Origin: Macrolepiota albuminosa
Lineage: Eukaryota > Basidiomycota > Agaricomycetes > Agaricales > Agaricaceae
Direction: 5' to 3'
Assembly: GCA_027475525.1 (NCBI GenBank)
Contig: JAMWFC010000023.1
Coordinates: 358,132 to 422,131, forward strand
DNA: 64,000 bases
The notes below the pieces were generated by a model. That model saw only the letters and a program-made list of their open reading frames with translations. It had not been told where the DNA came from and searched no databases. Of the stretch, positions 1-10,243 are shown in pieces (the first letter of the stretch is position 1; the number at the start of each line of letters is the position of its first letter). The position numbers were made by a program, and so were the translations under genes.

Positions 1-471
1 GGCGCAGAAAGTGAGGACGCACCATAGACAAGGACACGAAATCCACGGGATGCGAGCTCTGGGGCAACGTCCCTCCATATCATAGCAGGTATCGATAGTC
101 CATGGATTAGGACAACCTGTCACTGGTGAGCTAACTTTAACTATCGATCACGATAGGGATGACGCAGACCTTCTGGCCATCCTCAGGACCAAGTAACCAA
201 TATCGCATCTGCGAGCATGCTCAGTAGCGTTAAAGTGTAATTTTGAGGAACGTACACGGCCATACAGCAACGTTGCATAGGCACCGCCGGCGAAGAAGTC
301 CTCCGGATAGATCGACCAAGACTTGGCATCAGGCGGAAGACCAGCAAGAGATGGGTGAACGTAAACTGGCTCTGGAGGACGAGGAAACGCGGAAAGAAAA
401 TAAGTGGCTATGAAGAATGGTGGAAGAATCAGCAGAGAAAGAGTCAAAAATTGAAACGCATTGGGTGGCAT
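1..471 (-). CDS. alpha/beta hydrolase, N-terminal part (truncated by window edge)
   Basis: Start ATG at 471-469. Exons on the minus strand are 256-471, 170-208 and 23-116, with GT-AG introns 209-255 (47 bp) and 117-169 (53 bp) and a further donor at 22 running out of the window. The first 72 residues hold an N-terminal hydrophobic segment (about residues 7-27) that looks like a signal anchor. The next exons read into MRYWLLGPEDGQK and then VVLIHGL, the His-Gly oxyanion-hole motif after strand beta-3 of the alpha/beta hydrolase fold, followed by a helix and RVLVY. The Ser-Asp-His triad would lie outside the window, so substrate and exact activity cannot be told. The short N-terminal membrane segment suggests a membrane-attached enzyme (inference). 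Family assignment rests on the HG motif and its spacing. Confidence 0.8.
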
Positions 472-1758
472 TTTGGTATGTCGTCGCGCATTGTCATGCA
501 GAGTTTAACTTTTCTTTAATTTCTCTGCTGCACGTGACCGTATTTGGCTTTAGCCTCTGAAGGACACGCCGCTTCTTTCCATACAACTACGAGCATAAAT
601 AAAAATCTTAGGTGGTCAGCAAGATTGAGATACCGCCGGGCCACGTCACCAAAACAAACCGATCCGATGCGTTTATCTCTCCCTTTCAGGGAATACGCTA
701 TATGCCTGGAAATGGCACAAGTTGAACCAGACAGAGAGACGACGCACACATCTTGAGCAACATCTAGTTTAGGTTGTGATGTCGCTCGTTTGTCGTGTAG
801 ATATGCACTTCAGGGCATACCAGAGATTTCTGGAGAAACATCAATTAGAAACAGGTCAGATAATTTCTAACAAGTATTTCTTTAGAAAATTCTGAAAAAA
901 CTGCCTTATTAGGAAATTTTTATGAAAGTTTCTGGAGAAACACTCATTAAAAATTACATGACCTGTTTTTAATGGATGTTTCTCCACAAATCTCTGGCAT
1001 GCTCTGAAGTGTATGGTTGCCATGACGATTGTACTCGGTCCTAAGTAGCTATTCCTGTGCTCATCAAGTCCGATCCAACAAAATCTTTGCTTCGCCATCA
1101 TTACATTTACTGGAGTCTGCAAATCCGCAAACAGAGACTCGACTTCGCGTGTTGTTAGAAAAGGCCAAGTTCAACAAATAATCAATGAATAATCTCTTGC
1201 TTTGAATTGGAAAGGCAGCGGTCAACATGATACGTACCGCGAAGGATAATGGAGTTTAAAGCGTATCAAACGAAGGAAAAAGGCAACGAGGGACATTGTA
1301 AACGCCGCAAAGTCCTTTATTTTTATTATCTCTTGAGCCTCTTTCCTCTTCTTCTGCTTCTACGTGTCCTGCGGTCATGAAGAGGTGAGTGAGTATCTTG
1401 AATTAAAGATTGGTTCCTCGCTACATTCTTTAACGTTCCATTGCCCTAGGAAGCGAGCACCGCGTTTACTATAGACACCTCTCAGCCTTGTACGCGGTCG
1501 TGTCCTATTACGACAATCCTAGATTTTGTGATGTAGCATACGAAGCTATCCTCATGATTGTTACTGGACTTTGGTTCCCTTTCATTTCTTCATCAAATTC
1601 AAATGTCTAGACGTGTAAAATCATATATTTCCTCTAGGCATCTGTGATACGAGCAATTATAGAACAACTTCTCGTACGGAAATCAGGGAATCCAAAGAGG
1701 AACCAGGAACATTTTCGTACATGCAAGGCTGAGGTCCTGGTTGCAACAGGAAGGATAT
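472..1758. other. intergenic region with one MITE, no gene supported
   Basis: Apart from the inverted-repeat element at 806-1011, no reading frame here has plausible codon use, introns or a family match. The open frames around 516-756 overlap on both strands and carry no recognisable motif. A donor-like GTGAGT at 1385 and an acceptor near 1449 can be joined but give only a ten-codon frame. Both flanking genes are on the minus strand, so part of this interval is probably the hydrolase promoter and the 3' end of the Kre9-like gene. Confidence 0.5.
806..1011. mobile_element. MITE / foldback element, 206 bp, TSD TATG
   Basis: The ends CACTTCAG and CTGAAGTG are perfect inverted repeats. The inverted similarity extends about 50 bp inward (CCAGAGATTTCTGGAGAAAC against the complement of the right arm), with a smaller nested hairpin around 925-985 built from the same TTTCTGGAGAAAC block. 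The four bases TATG sit directly outside both ends (802-805 and 1012-1015). There is no coding capacity. A 4-bp duplication fits few superfamilies well, so the superfamily is left open. A related TTTCTGGAGAAAA string at 2799-2811 may be a fragment of another copy. Confidence 0.75.
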
Positions 1759-2315
1759 TTATGCTGCGACAATCTGGAAGGGTTGACTAAGGTCTCCGCT
1801 GTCTCCAAATACTTCGAAGAAAATTGAGTCAAGTCACTGTAAGTGGAAAGGGAGATACCTACGAATAATGGCATAGTTACCGGGTGCAATGGTATTAGGG
1901 ACTGTCACGTTGACACTGCCAGCACGAAGATCAAATCCACTCGTAAGATTAAATTGGGGCGTCAGAATTTCAGCTTAAGCCGTATCATCAAAGGGGGGTT
2001 CAAATTGTGGCAATGGCAAAAGGCATACCTGGCCTGAGGATGACGCTCGCGCGGTTGGAAATATTCACAGGAGCATCAGATGTACACCTGTACACCGCCA
2101 AGTCAGAAATAAAGACAAACGAAGGTCTGTCGACAGTGTAAATAGACTCACCATGTAACAGTCTCAACGCTGCCCACCACCCAGATGGTAGAATTATTGG
2201 GAGTGATGATGTGGGGAACAAAGACGTCTAAGGCAGCACGGGCATCGACAGCTGCACCACTAGCTAGAGAGAGGAGCGACGAAGCAAGAGCAGTAAAGAG
2301 GAGCTTGGTCTGCAT
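1759..2315 (-). CDS. small secreted Kre9/KNH-like (Ser-Thr-rich GPI-anchored family) protein
   Basis: Four exons on the minus strand (2152-2315, 2029-2087, 1863-1973, 1759-1811) joined by GT-AG introns of 64, 55 and 51 bp give 387 nt, a 128-aa protein with every phase closing. Residues 1-20 are a clear signal peptide ending near LASGAAVDA. The mature part has the Kre9/KNH N-terminal domain pattern: ITPNNSTIWVVGSVETVTW near the start, N-linked sites NST, NIS, NLT and NVT, then VTVPNTIAPGNYAIILFGDS and SQPFQI at the end. Members of this family are linked to beta-1,6-glucan and cell-wall assembly. This protein lacks the long Ser/Thr tail and GPI signal of larger members, so it is probably soluble and secreted. 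The start was chosen because it begins the signal peptide. Confidence 0.87.
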
Positions 2316-2348
2316 GGTTTTCGCAAGGCAATTGTAACAACTGGGACG

Positions 2349-2357
2349 TTTAAATAG
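2349..2357 (-). promoter_or_regulatory. TATA-like box of the Kre9-like gene
   Basis: On the minus strand CTATTTAAA ends 33 bp upstream of the start codon at 2315. It is the only A/T-rich core-promoter-like string close to the gene. This is positional inference; no transcription start is visible. Confidence 0.3.
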
Positions 2358-2419
2358 ATGAACCGAGATGAAAAATTGACAAGGTCCATCTGCCAAAAAC
2401 CCTTCCTCATCAAAGGGCA

Positions 2420-3310
2420 ATACGTGCCGTGTTTCAAGACACGTCCACCATCTTTACGTCTTTCCCTCGCCAAAAACAGAACCGCCGGCCGGATTATGCC
2501 GAACGAGTCCGAGTCCAGCTGGTGCTACATATCCAGGCAGATTCGAAAGAACGAACGAACGACTGGCTAACTATGTTTCTGACCGCTGTTCACTAAATGA
2601 TGGATGGATGCGTGGACAGTATAGCAATATAGTTCATCAAATCATACTAATAATAATTTATAGATGAAACTGCCATTCGTTCGAGAAGCACCCAAAACCG
2701 GACCGCGCTGTATCTTTAGAAGGATTTGCTATGAACATTCTCGCGGTTCCAGGGACTCGCCATTTCCATCGGTAACATCTCAATTCCGAGGGTGACGTTT
2801 CTGGAGAAAACTTTCTGTTACGGCATTGGGGTGGGTAAAGATGACAAAACTCTGGTCCCCAACAATTTTACGGGCTTTGCGCGGCTTTTTTTCAAGAAGT
2901 TTTGTTGAGCCATCATGTTTTCCTTCCGAGTCGCATGAATCGCAATGACTAACCATATAGCTGGAATTAGAATCGGATTAAGCTGATACACGTAGCAGTT
3001 AAGCTATTGGGTGACAACCTCATGAAGAGGTTGGCCCATTATATATCCTAATTCTATAGCATAGTCATAGGGTAGGTAAGTAATCACAGTAAGTATATTT
3101 CTAGGGTAGTGTAAGTATATAAGCTCGCCCTCAGTCCGTGTATTCTTGACTAAGGGTGCTTGTATGTGTGGTGTCTATATATATATCGGCCTGCGCATGG
3201 CAGTGGTCAATTCATTAGGACTACTTAGGGTGAACCGACCTTGTACCATCCAACACGGATACTTACTGAAACGGTTATTAGGTGTCATTGGTTAGATTCC
3301 AATGCATGTT
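2420..3310. other. intergenic region with hairpin CCCTCAGT-N13-ACTAAGGG
   Basis: No gene is supported. Bases 3128-3156 form an imperfect hairpin (CCCTCAGT, 13-nt loop, ACTAAGGG) preceded by GGGTAGGTAAGTA around 3070-3085. The same arrangement, with different loop sequences, occurs at 53083-53202 and 53642-53748, so this is probably a diverged member of one repeat family. A short (TA)n run lies at 3176-3186. Confidence 0.5.
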
Positions 3311-4626
3311 CTATTGCGGTAAGCTCAAGCTCGGTGCATCATGCATCCGACCAAGTCCAATGGGTCCATGTATGACAAACGTTACAATGGCAGGATACAT
3401 TGCCTACAAATTGGATCAATTGAGCCTTGATTTTTTCCTGATATCAATAAACCATGTTCAGAGGAAACACTCACCGAAAGTATTGTATAGATTACTGAGA
3501 ATGTTCCTGATGCTTGATGCATGACATCATTGCTCGAGCCGATACCAAGAGGAAAATTCAAAATGAGCGTTACAAGCTGCGATACGGAAAATGGTGTTTT
3601 GGACCATATTCGCAACCTTCTTTACCATGCCACACACCTGGAATAGGAAGTAGAATATTCCAGAATCCACCAACAAAAATAGAATCCAAGAAACATCAGT
3701 CAAACGACGTTTCCGATGTCCGAGGTTTTGTTGAACGAACTTCTGATGAGACCTATTGGCAAATAAGTCGACCTGCTTTAACCTATGAAAACTCATTACC
3801 ACAAAGTCTGCGCGATGGACAAGGTCGCCAACAAATTAGTTGCAAGAGAAAGTGTGGAAACAGTAACAAAAAGATTGTTTAAGAGCGTAGAGCGGGATCC
3901 TAGAGTGTCCACAGCTGACATTTCGCTGAGAAGGAGGATTGTAGTTGCTAGAGAGAAAGTTTAGTTGAAAGACACGGTGTATAAGTGAAGTGCGTCATTA
4001 CCGAAGGTTGCAATCCATATAAATAACGATATATAGATCGTCCATTGTTTTCTTAAGAAAATTGTGTATCCTCGCCAGACTAGAAGTGCATCATTTATGA
4101 GAGGCTGATAAGTGTGAATGAGTCTCATGAAATCGAAAATTAATTATTGGGGGATAGGTCTACTTACAGGAATCAGCTGAAACCATAACATCGCGACATC
4201 CCACTTCAGGAGAACTTCATTTGCCTTATTCTGCCGTTCCTTCAAATGCCAGGTTGGATGTTCGACACAGCCGAGATCGATTAAAACTAAACACATGACC
4301 CATTGAATGGCAACCATCACCATCGACGAGAGAAAACCTATGAGGATGATGCCTGAAGTGATCCATGTGAAAAGCGAGGTTGCGCGACGTCTGAATAGAT
4401 TAAAGGGGTTTTCGCCTTGTGGTCTATAACCAGCAACTAACCTAACAAGACTGCATATTGAGATCAAAGAAATAGGTGTTAGGAAGCCTGAATTTGCGGT
4501 TAGATTGTCAATGTCATGACTCTAAACTATTGAACCTTGAAGTAAAATGTTGAGTGTAAGAAGAGAGAAGCTTTTCAATACAGCGTTTCCGAGGTTTTCC
4601 AAGAGCCTACGTTCTCCAGTTAGCAT
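3311..4626 (-). CDS. multi-pass (about seven-TM) membrane protein of a fungal receptor-like family
   Basis: Seven exons on the minus strand (4536-4626, 4168-4487, 4102-4104 continuing as 4002-4104, 3800-3947, 3638-3752, 3475-3576, 3311-3403) with GT-AG introns of 48, 63, 54, 47, 61 and 71 bp close in frame to 323 aa and stop at TAG 3313-3311. Hydrophobic stretches repeat through the protein, for example ITSGIILIGFLSSMVMVAI, WTIYISLFIWIATF, SLATNLLATLSIAQTLW, ILFLLVDSGIFYFLFQ and MYPAIVTFVIHG. The blocks INDALLVWRGY, ATNLLAT and LLVDSGIFYFLFQ match the pattern of a large family of uncharacterised seven-TM proteins in Agaricomycetes. Function is unknown; a sensory or transport role would be a guess. 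The transposon nest starts 83 bp upstream of the start codon. Confidence 0.82.
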
Positions 4627-4709
4627 GATGTGAGTGGGTGGAAGAAGCTAGTATAAGCTGTGCATATATCAGCAATTTGAAACCCCTCTGTAGTTGCAGA
4701 AGGGGATGG

Positions 4710-4778
4710 TGTCAAAGGTTGAATCCGGCGAGAGGTGCATCGCATCGAAGTTACGTAATTACAAGTTAGTGTCGCTAC
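4710..4778 (+). repeat. 5' LTR of the gag-only element, left fragment
   Basis: First 69 bp of the LTR, interrupted by the hAT at 4779. Compared with the 3' LTR there are eight substitutions here, seven at CpG positions. In each the 5' copy keeps CG and the 3' copy has TG, CA or TA. Confidence 0.9.
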
Positions 4779-5072
4779 TAGGGCTCGGTGAATAAGTGGT
4801 CCTTTATTTACACGTGTATATATACAGTGTTAATAACATGTTAATAACTGTTATTAACATCCCCTCCCCATCTAGGTCCTATACTCCATGTAAATATTGT
4901 GAATATATCTCTGATGTTTTTAGGTATATGAGAGCCTCTCAGGCACATTAAATTGATCAAGAACCATAATCAATCAGGGTCTAGTACTAGGGTCTAGTGC
5001 GTCGTCAAGTGTGTTGCCCCGCATGATGCACATGGCTCAAGAAAATTTGCTATCAACTCTCTCCCATCGACA

Positions 5073-6424
5073 ATGCCATACCCGGCGCCGGAATCAATCT
5101 CCTCACAGGACCTAGATCAAGTCTTGAAAAGATTACAGCATCTCTTAAAACATTTGCCTATACAGCTACCATTGCCAAAATCACCTACAGAATCCAAATA
5201 TGGCTTGTTTGTCAACTTCGAGCTAGATCCTGATTTGCTCGAGAAGACAGGTGATGAAGTCTGCACACTTGGTGAACAACTTGAACATGTCTTTGGCTGG
5301 CAATCTCGGACTACTGGTGATGGTATTCTGCCTATTCTTGAGAGAGGCGAGCCAATTTGTGCTCTTCAACCACTTTTGAAACATTTCTGCAAGAAATATC
5401 CTGCAAACAACATCATCAAGAAATGGGTAATAGATGTTGTCATAGGTGCTGAAAAAGCATATGAAAAACATGGGGTGGAGGTACGCATATCCTTGTATTC
5501 AATGATTTGCAACAAATACTTATGCTGTAAGTATTAGATACCCAACGAAATGAAAGGCCAGTTTATGCAAAAGCGTGCACTCTCTCTTGAAGTTGACATG
5601 CCAATCAAGAAGCTGAAGCCATCAGTATGTGAACTATATCTTCGGAAGCATCAAAATTAACTCCTTTTATTCAGAAATCTGTCTATCAGCCAAATTCTAC
5701 ACTTGGATGCAATCCTAATGAGCTCATGAGCCGCCTAATTACTAAATTGGTTAGTAGTTCAGGAAAGAAGTCCTGAGGATGTGTTGCACCTGAGTGTAAA
5801 TATGAGGCACAAGGGAATGCATCTCTCAGTTGTGTCTTGAAGCATTCCTTGAAGTGCAAACTCCTTGTCATTTATAGTCCTGAACTGCATCAACAAGCTG
5901 TACAGGAGTCGGTTGATGGAGCTCTCGGTGCTCAGCTTATAGACTCAAAATCTGAGCAGTCTGTTGCTGAGTCATCTGTAAATCTGAAGCCAGCTCAGGC
6001 ATCATCATCTCAATCAACAACTCGATCTGAGGCTTGTAGACAGTCTGGGAAGGCTGTACAGTCCAATAAACTTGATGCAAATGAGCTTCGTGCTGCTGGC
6101 TCCAAGCGAAAAGATGAAGAAGCGAAGCAGTTCCAGATTAAAGTTGATCACATCATTATGTGGCTCATCTGTGTTTGTGGGCTTGTTCCACACATTCTGG
6201 ATACTGCAGAGTGGAAGGAGCTCATGATGACACTCAACGCTAAATATAAACCTAGTTCAAGTAATACTTTTGCGGATAACTATATTCCTTGAGAGGCCGC
6301 ACTTGTTTGTAACCTGCAAATTGATCTTCTCAAGCAAGAACATAATCTTACATTGACCTTTGATGGAACAACTACTCGGAAACCTCAGTCTCTATACACT
6401 GTCCATGCAACTACACCTTCGCGT
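5073..6424 (+). pseudogene. hAT transposase, N-terminal half (broken)
   Basis: Begins MPYPAPESISSQ. A second exon after a donor near 5480 resumes around 5540, and a third around 5675. At 5780-5865 a cysteine/histidine block (CVAPECKYEAQ, then LKHSLKC) looks like a BED-type zinc finger for DNA binding. A long linker follows, then VDHIIMWLICVCGLVPHILDTAEW and the start of the catalytic region DGTTTRKPQSLYTVHA, where the frame is cut by Gypsy-A at 6425. Stops at 5776-5778 (TGA) and 6290-6292 (TGA) break the frame. The pattern matches the fungal hAT group with a DUF659-like catalytic core. Confidence 0.8.
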
Positions 6425-7572
6425 TGATAGGCTTCTACTCGGACTGAGTGCATCAAGGGGTACACTATAGGTCTATGGACACAGGCTTTACTTGAGACCC
6501 CAGCGATCCTCTCGGACACAGGAAACCATGGATCTTGGTGCTCAATTATAGGAGCTGGTTATCAGTCTTAACTACCATGATCAGGCCTTCAGCATATACC
6601 ATTTATTGACCTTGGAGGATTAGGAGACCAGGGACTCTGGGTGCTAGCAAGATGGCAGGAACATGACTTTGACCAAACCCCAATCAGTTCCATAAAGGGG
6701 TTAGCATTAGGCGCTGCCATTGGACGAGGCACTTTAATCAGAAGTCTAAAGAATCAACAGCGATGGAACAGGATATACTCTAGCCCGACATTCTATTCAT
6801 CAAAATTTGATACTAGATTTAGTGCTGGCAGCAGAACTCATGGCGTCTGTTGAGGATTTTCCGACCATACCCCGTCAAAGGCCTGGCCAATCGGAATTAC
6901 ACTAAAAAAGTGAGCAGACTCCTACAAAAGTTTAAGTCAGTTTGGAGTCGCTGTGGCCAATGGGCTATAATACTGTTAGTCGCCGTTGCCCTATGCATAT
7001 CGGTCACCGTTGACAGGTCGCCATTAGCTACAACCATGAGGAGAGGCGCTAATTGGTAGCGCCGCTAATGGACTCATTTTAAAAATATAATAGCGCATAG
7101 TTAGCTACAACCATGAGGAGAGGCGCTAATTGGTAGCGCCGCTAATGGACTCATTTTAAAAATATAATAGCGCATAGTATAAAAGATAGCTACTTGGGAT
7201 GTACATAGCAACGAATCGTAACCTCTTGAGCACCCAAGTTACCCTTAGCATTCAAATCGCGCTAGCTTGCTCAAACTTTGTCACTAAGTTGGGCGCTAGC
7301 CTTGTTTATCCCGTCTTTGTTGTTTACGGTGCCACCTACGGGCACACTATGCTGCACTATTCGCCTTGTCTTCTATATCTTTGTATAAACTACGACGCTT
7401 ACCATTTGTCAGGTAGCATACGAAGTGCTATCATCTAGTGCGTCGTTTTAACACCTTTGCTTGAGCACACCGGGACTCTGTCGGGACTCCTCATAACTAT
7501 GCACGCCAAGCACTGGAGACGGCGTTGTACTGCATATACGTCCAGCGCACCCAACTACAGTTGGCGTCATCA
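6425..7572 (+). repeat. 5' LTR of Gypsy-A
   Basis: Matches 30174-31244 over its length apart from scattered, mainly CpG-type transitions and one extra 77-bp tandem copy. It is followed by TTTTGGAGCCCACCGC, the expected place for a primer-binding site. Confidence 0.93.
7024..7177. repeat. 77-bp tandem duplication in the Gypsy-A 5' LTR (probable assembly artefact)
   Basis: 7024-7100 is repeated perfectly at 7101-7177. The 3' LTR has one copy, and the two LTRs become equal in length (1071 bp) if one copy is removed. Confidence 0.95.
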
Positions 7573-7960
7573 TTTTGGAGCCCACCGCAAGGGGTTCTAT
7601 TGAGACAGAATTCCGCCGGAAACTTGAGCCCAGCAACAGCGCTGCCTCCTGTTGGAGAGCGCTTTTGAACCAAGCACCACCAAATCACCACATTTGCCAG
7701 GCGTGCTACCAAGACAAACTTTAGACCAAGAACTTGAGGCTGCACCGGACAGCCTAGCTGAAAGCTTTTTCCCTTTTTCCTGACCTTTTGAGTATTTAGC
7801 AGGCGAAAGCCATACACCGCTTACTCCTCTGGAAGAGCTATCTAGGTTATTATCGCCAGAACCTAGTGACTCCGAACCAACCGAGCCTGTACCTACTACA
7901 TCGACGCTAAGTGACACAAGCACTACCACACTTCCGACTTCGACTTACACACCTGCCGGT

Positions 7961-8980
7961 ATGGAGCAACCAAATAACCAGCGCATGCCGCCCCGAAATC
8001 ACTTCTCGTCGCCAAAGTGGGACGAAACAAAACCATGCAAACTAACACAGTATTTCAAGGAGTTGGAGTATTTGCTATGCGACTGCCGTGTGACAGACGA
8101 TACACAGATGAAAGAATACGCTGCTAGATATGTTTCATACGATACGGCTGAATCATGGACAGGGTTAAAGGAGTTTCAAGGACTTACAAGCAACGCGGTG
8201 CCAAGGCCTTTCACCTATAATGAATGGAAAAAGGCTATTATTTATCTATATCCTGGTGCTGAAGAAGCTACGCGTTACACAGTAATGGAAATCCAGAAGT
8301 TAGTACAAGACACCTTTGTGGCAGGAATCTATATGCTGGGTGTCTTATTGACTTATTATCGCAATTTTCAGCGGATAGCGAGATGGCTTGTCCAGAATGG
8401 AAAGTTATACGGGAACAAGGAGCGCCGTTTGTTCCAACAGGGGTTTCCGACCTCACTATGGACTAAGATTGCGCGGCGCTTGGAGATTATTATGCATGAC
8501 CACCATCCTGAGGAACCGTACGATATAGAAAAAGTCTTTGAAGCAGGAAAGTGGGTATTAAAGGGAACAGACACAGGTATACCTTTGCAGCGACCTGGCT
8601 CAGACCATGGAGGATTGGCACCCAAACTGGAGTTGCCAGCTTCTAGCGCCGTCAATGACCACCATGGGTTTGTCAAGAAAGAGGATTTGGAAAATGCCGT
8701 TAACAGCGCAGTCGCTAGCGTAATGAATAAACTTGAAACCTTGATCTTGACTAGTCTTTCAGTGCCTAGGAATAACGTACAGACAGGGCTCTGCCATTTC
8801 TGTGGTGAGGCGGGACATACTATGACCAGAGGCCGATGTGCTATCCTTGAACAATACCTGCGACAAGGGAAAGCCTGTCAAGGAATGGATGGTAAACTAG
8901 TCTTACCTTTGGGCACTACCATTCCACTTTACCCTGAGCATAAAACATTCCAGGGGCGCATTGATGAGTGGCATCGATGA
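7961..8980 (+). CDS. gag: Gypsy-A Gag
   Basis: Open 339-aa frame from ATG 7961. The central part (YFKELEYLLCDCRVTDDTQ and on) is a retrotransposon Gag helical core. Near residue 284 is a zinc-knuckle-like motif CHFCGEAGHTMTRGRC, with six rather than four residues before the last Cys. A Ser/Thr/Pro-rich stretch in the same frame upstream of 7961 is also present in Gypsy-C, so the original protein may have started earlier. It ends with TGA at 8978-8980, which in context (EWHR then stop) may itself be a mutated arginine codon. Confidence 0.8.
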   Translation: MEQPNNQRMPPRNHFSSPKWDETKPCKLTQYFKELEYLLCDCRVTDDTQMKEYAARYVSYDTAESWTGLKEFQGLTSNAVPRPFTYNEWKKAIIYLYPGAEEATRYTVMEIQKLVQDTFVAGIYMLGVLLTYYRNFQRIARWLVQNGKLYGNKERRLFQQGFPTSLWTKIARRLEIIMHDHHPEEPYDIEKVFEAGKWVLKGTDTGIPLQRPGSDHGGLAPKLELPASSAVNDHHGFVKKEDLENAVNSAVASVMNKLETLILTSLSVPRNNVQTGLCHFCGEAGHTMTRGRCAILEQYLRQGKACQGMDGKLVLPLGTTIPLYPEHKTFQGRIDEWHR

Positions 8981-9019
8981 AACCTGGGGAACTTAGCGAC
9001 TGGTAACTTAAACAGTGCG

Positions 9020-10243
9020 GTGACAATGGAAGCCGAAATGACTTCACAACAAGCGCTAATCCACGAGGTACTCCAACTTAACGCAGTCAGCGACCAATCC
9101 ACGCTGTCGCGCGAAGAAAGAATTGAGACGCTAGAAAAGGAATTGAAGTCGCTAAAGAACCAGGTCTTCGACGGGGTAGAAATAAGAAAAGGCAAACAGC
9201 CTTTAAAGGACTATAGACCATCAGGCGCCACAGCAGATCCCGTGCCGACCAAAGCGTCAACTCCTAGCGCTAATGAGGACATACAAGAGGCGACCAAGGT
9301 GCCCGCCACTCTGGAACCACCGTTACACCCTTACGCTGGCCTTGGGGGCAACTACGCCCCACCTCTTAATCGCAACTTTGGGGCACCAGACAAACCAATG
9401 GGTGGCTATCGGCCAATGGCATCTATTTACGACCTAGAAAAGTCAAAGGTAGTTTTTGATTGCATTATGCAGAGTCAGGTTACGCTATTGGTAGGAGAAT
9501 TGTGTAGCGTGGCGCTGGACGTCCGGAATCAGATGCGTACCGTGGTTACCCCCCGGCGAAACGTAGCTAACAATGTAACAACACTGGACAAATGCGACGA
9601 TGCGTTACCTGGGTTCGCGTATATTATGGAAACTGTAGCACTGGAAATCAAAGAGGAGGCCGTACCACCAAAGGAAGCCACATCCATAGACCCGGTTGAA
9701 ACTTACCTTAAGTTGCTAGGATCTAGCGACAATCCCGCTATCCTGACTGTAGCTCAGGACTCTCATGCCATACGCTCGATCATGCTGACTGAGGATGGAA
9801 AAAGTGAAATCGAGTCTATTGTGGATAGTGGATCTCAGATCATCTCTATGGCTGCAGATGTCGCTAACGAACTCGGCATTATTTACGACCCGACGATTAT
9901 TCTCAACATGCAAAGCGCTAACGGCACTATTGACCGATCGTTGGGGATGGCCCGCAATGTTCTGTGTGCCATAGGCGACCTTACATTTTACCTACAAATA
10001 CACATTCTTAGGTCGCCCACGTATGACTTACTATTGGGAAAGCCCTTCAACATACTAGCTCGATCAATCGTCAAGACAACGTCTGAAGAAGAAGCGACGC
10101 TAACTATTAGCGACCCTAATTCTGGGGTCAGAAGAACGGTCCCGACATTTCCACAAGGGAAATTTCAAAAACTGGGACCAAGAAAACGACCTTATGTTAG
10201 CGACGACCCCTGCGAGTGTTTTCCAGTGCCATCGAGGAGATGA
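9020..10243 (+). pseudogene. Gypsy-A Gag-linker and aspartic protease
   Basis: Frame of 407 codons. The first part is charged and coiled-coil-like (REERIETLEKELKSLKNQVF). The pepsin-like retroviral protease follows at about 9815-10075: SIVDSGSQIISMAADVA contains the catalytic D-S-G, and LRSPTYDLLLGKPFNIL gives the flap and LLG-type second motif. The protease would cut the Gag-Pol precursor. The frame stops at TGA 10241-10243 and overlaps the next frame by 28 bp, so a frameshift or a second ORF joins it to RT. Catalytic residues look intact, but downstream pol is dead. Confidence 0.82.

Noticed and set aside
856..1122. 88-codon minus-strand frame
   Set aside because: Lies mostly inside the MITE inverted repeats and shows no coding features.
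1377..1470. Tiny spliced frame (ATGAAGAG, intron, GAAGCGAGCACC)
   Set aside because: Gives ten codons only; compared with the ribosomal protein eL41 pattern but does not match.
2148..2420. Long first exon reading from 2420 for the Kre9-like gene
   Set aside because: The in-frame ATG at 2315 starts exactly at a signal peptide; the upstream extension is in the promoter and has no secretion signal at its start.
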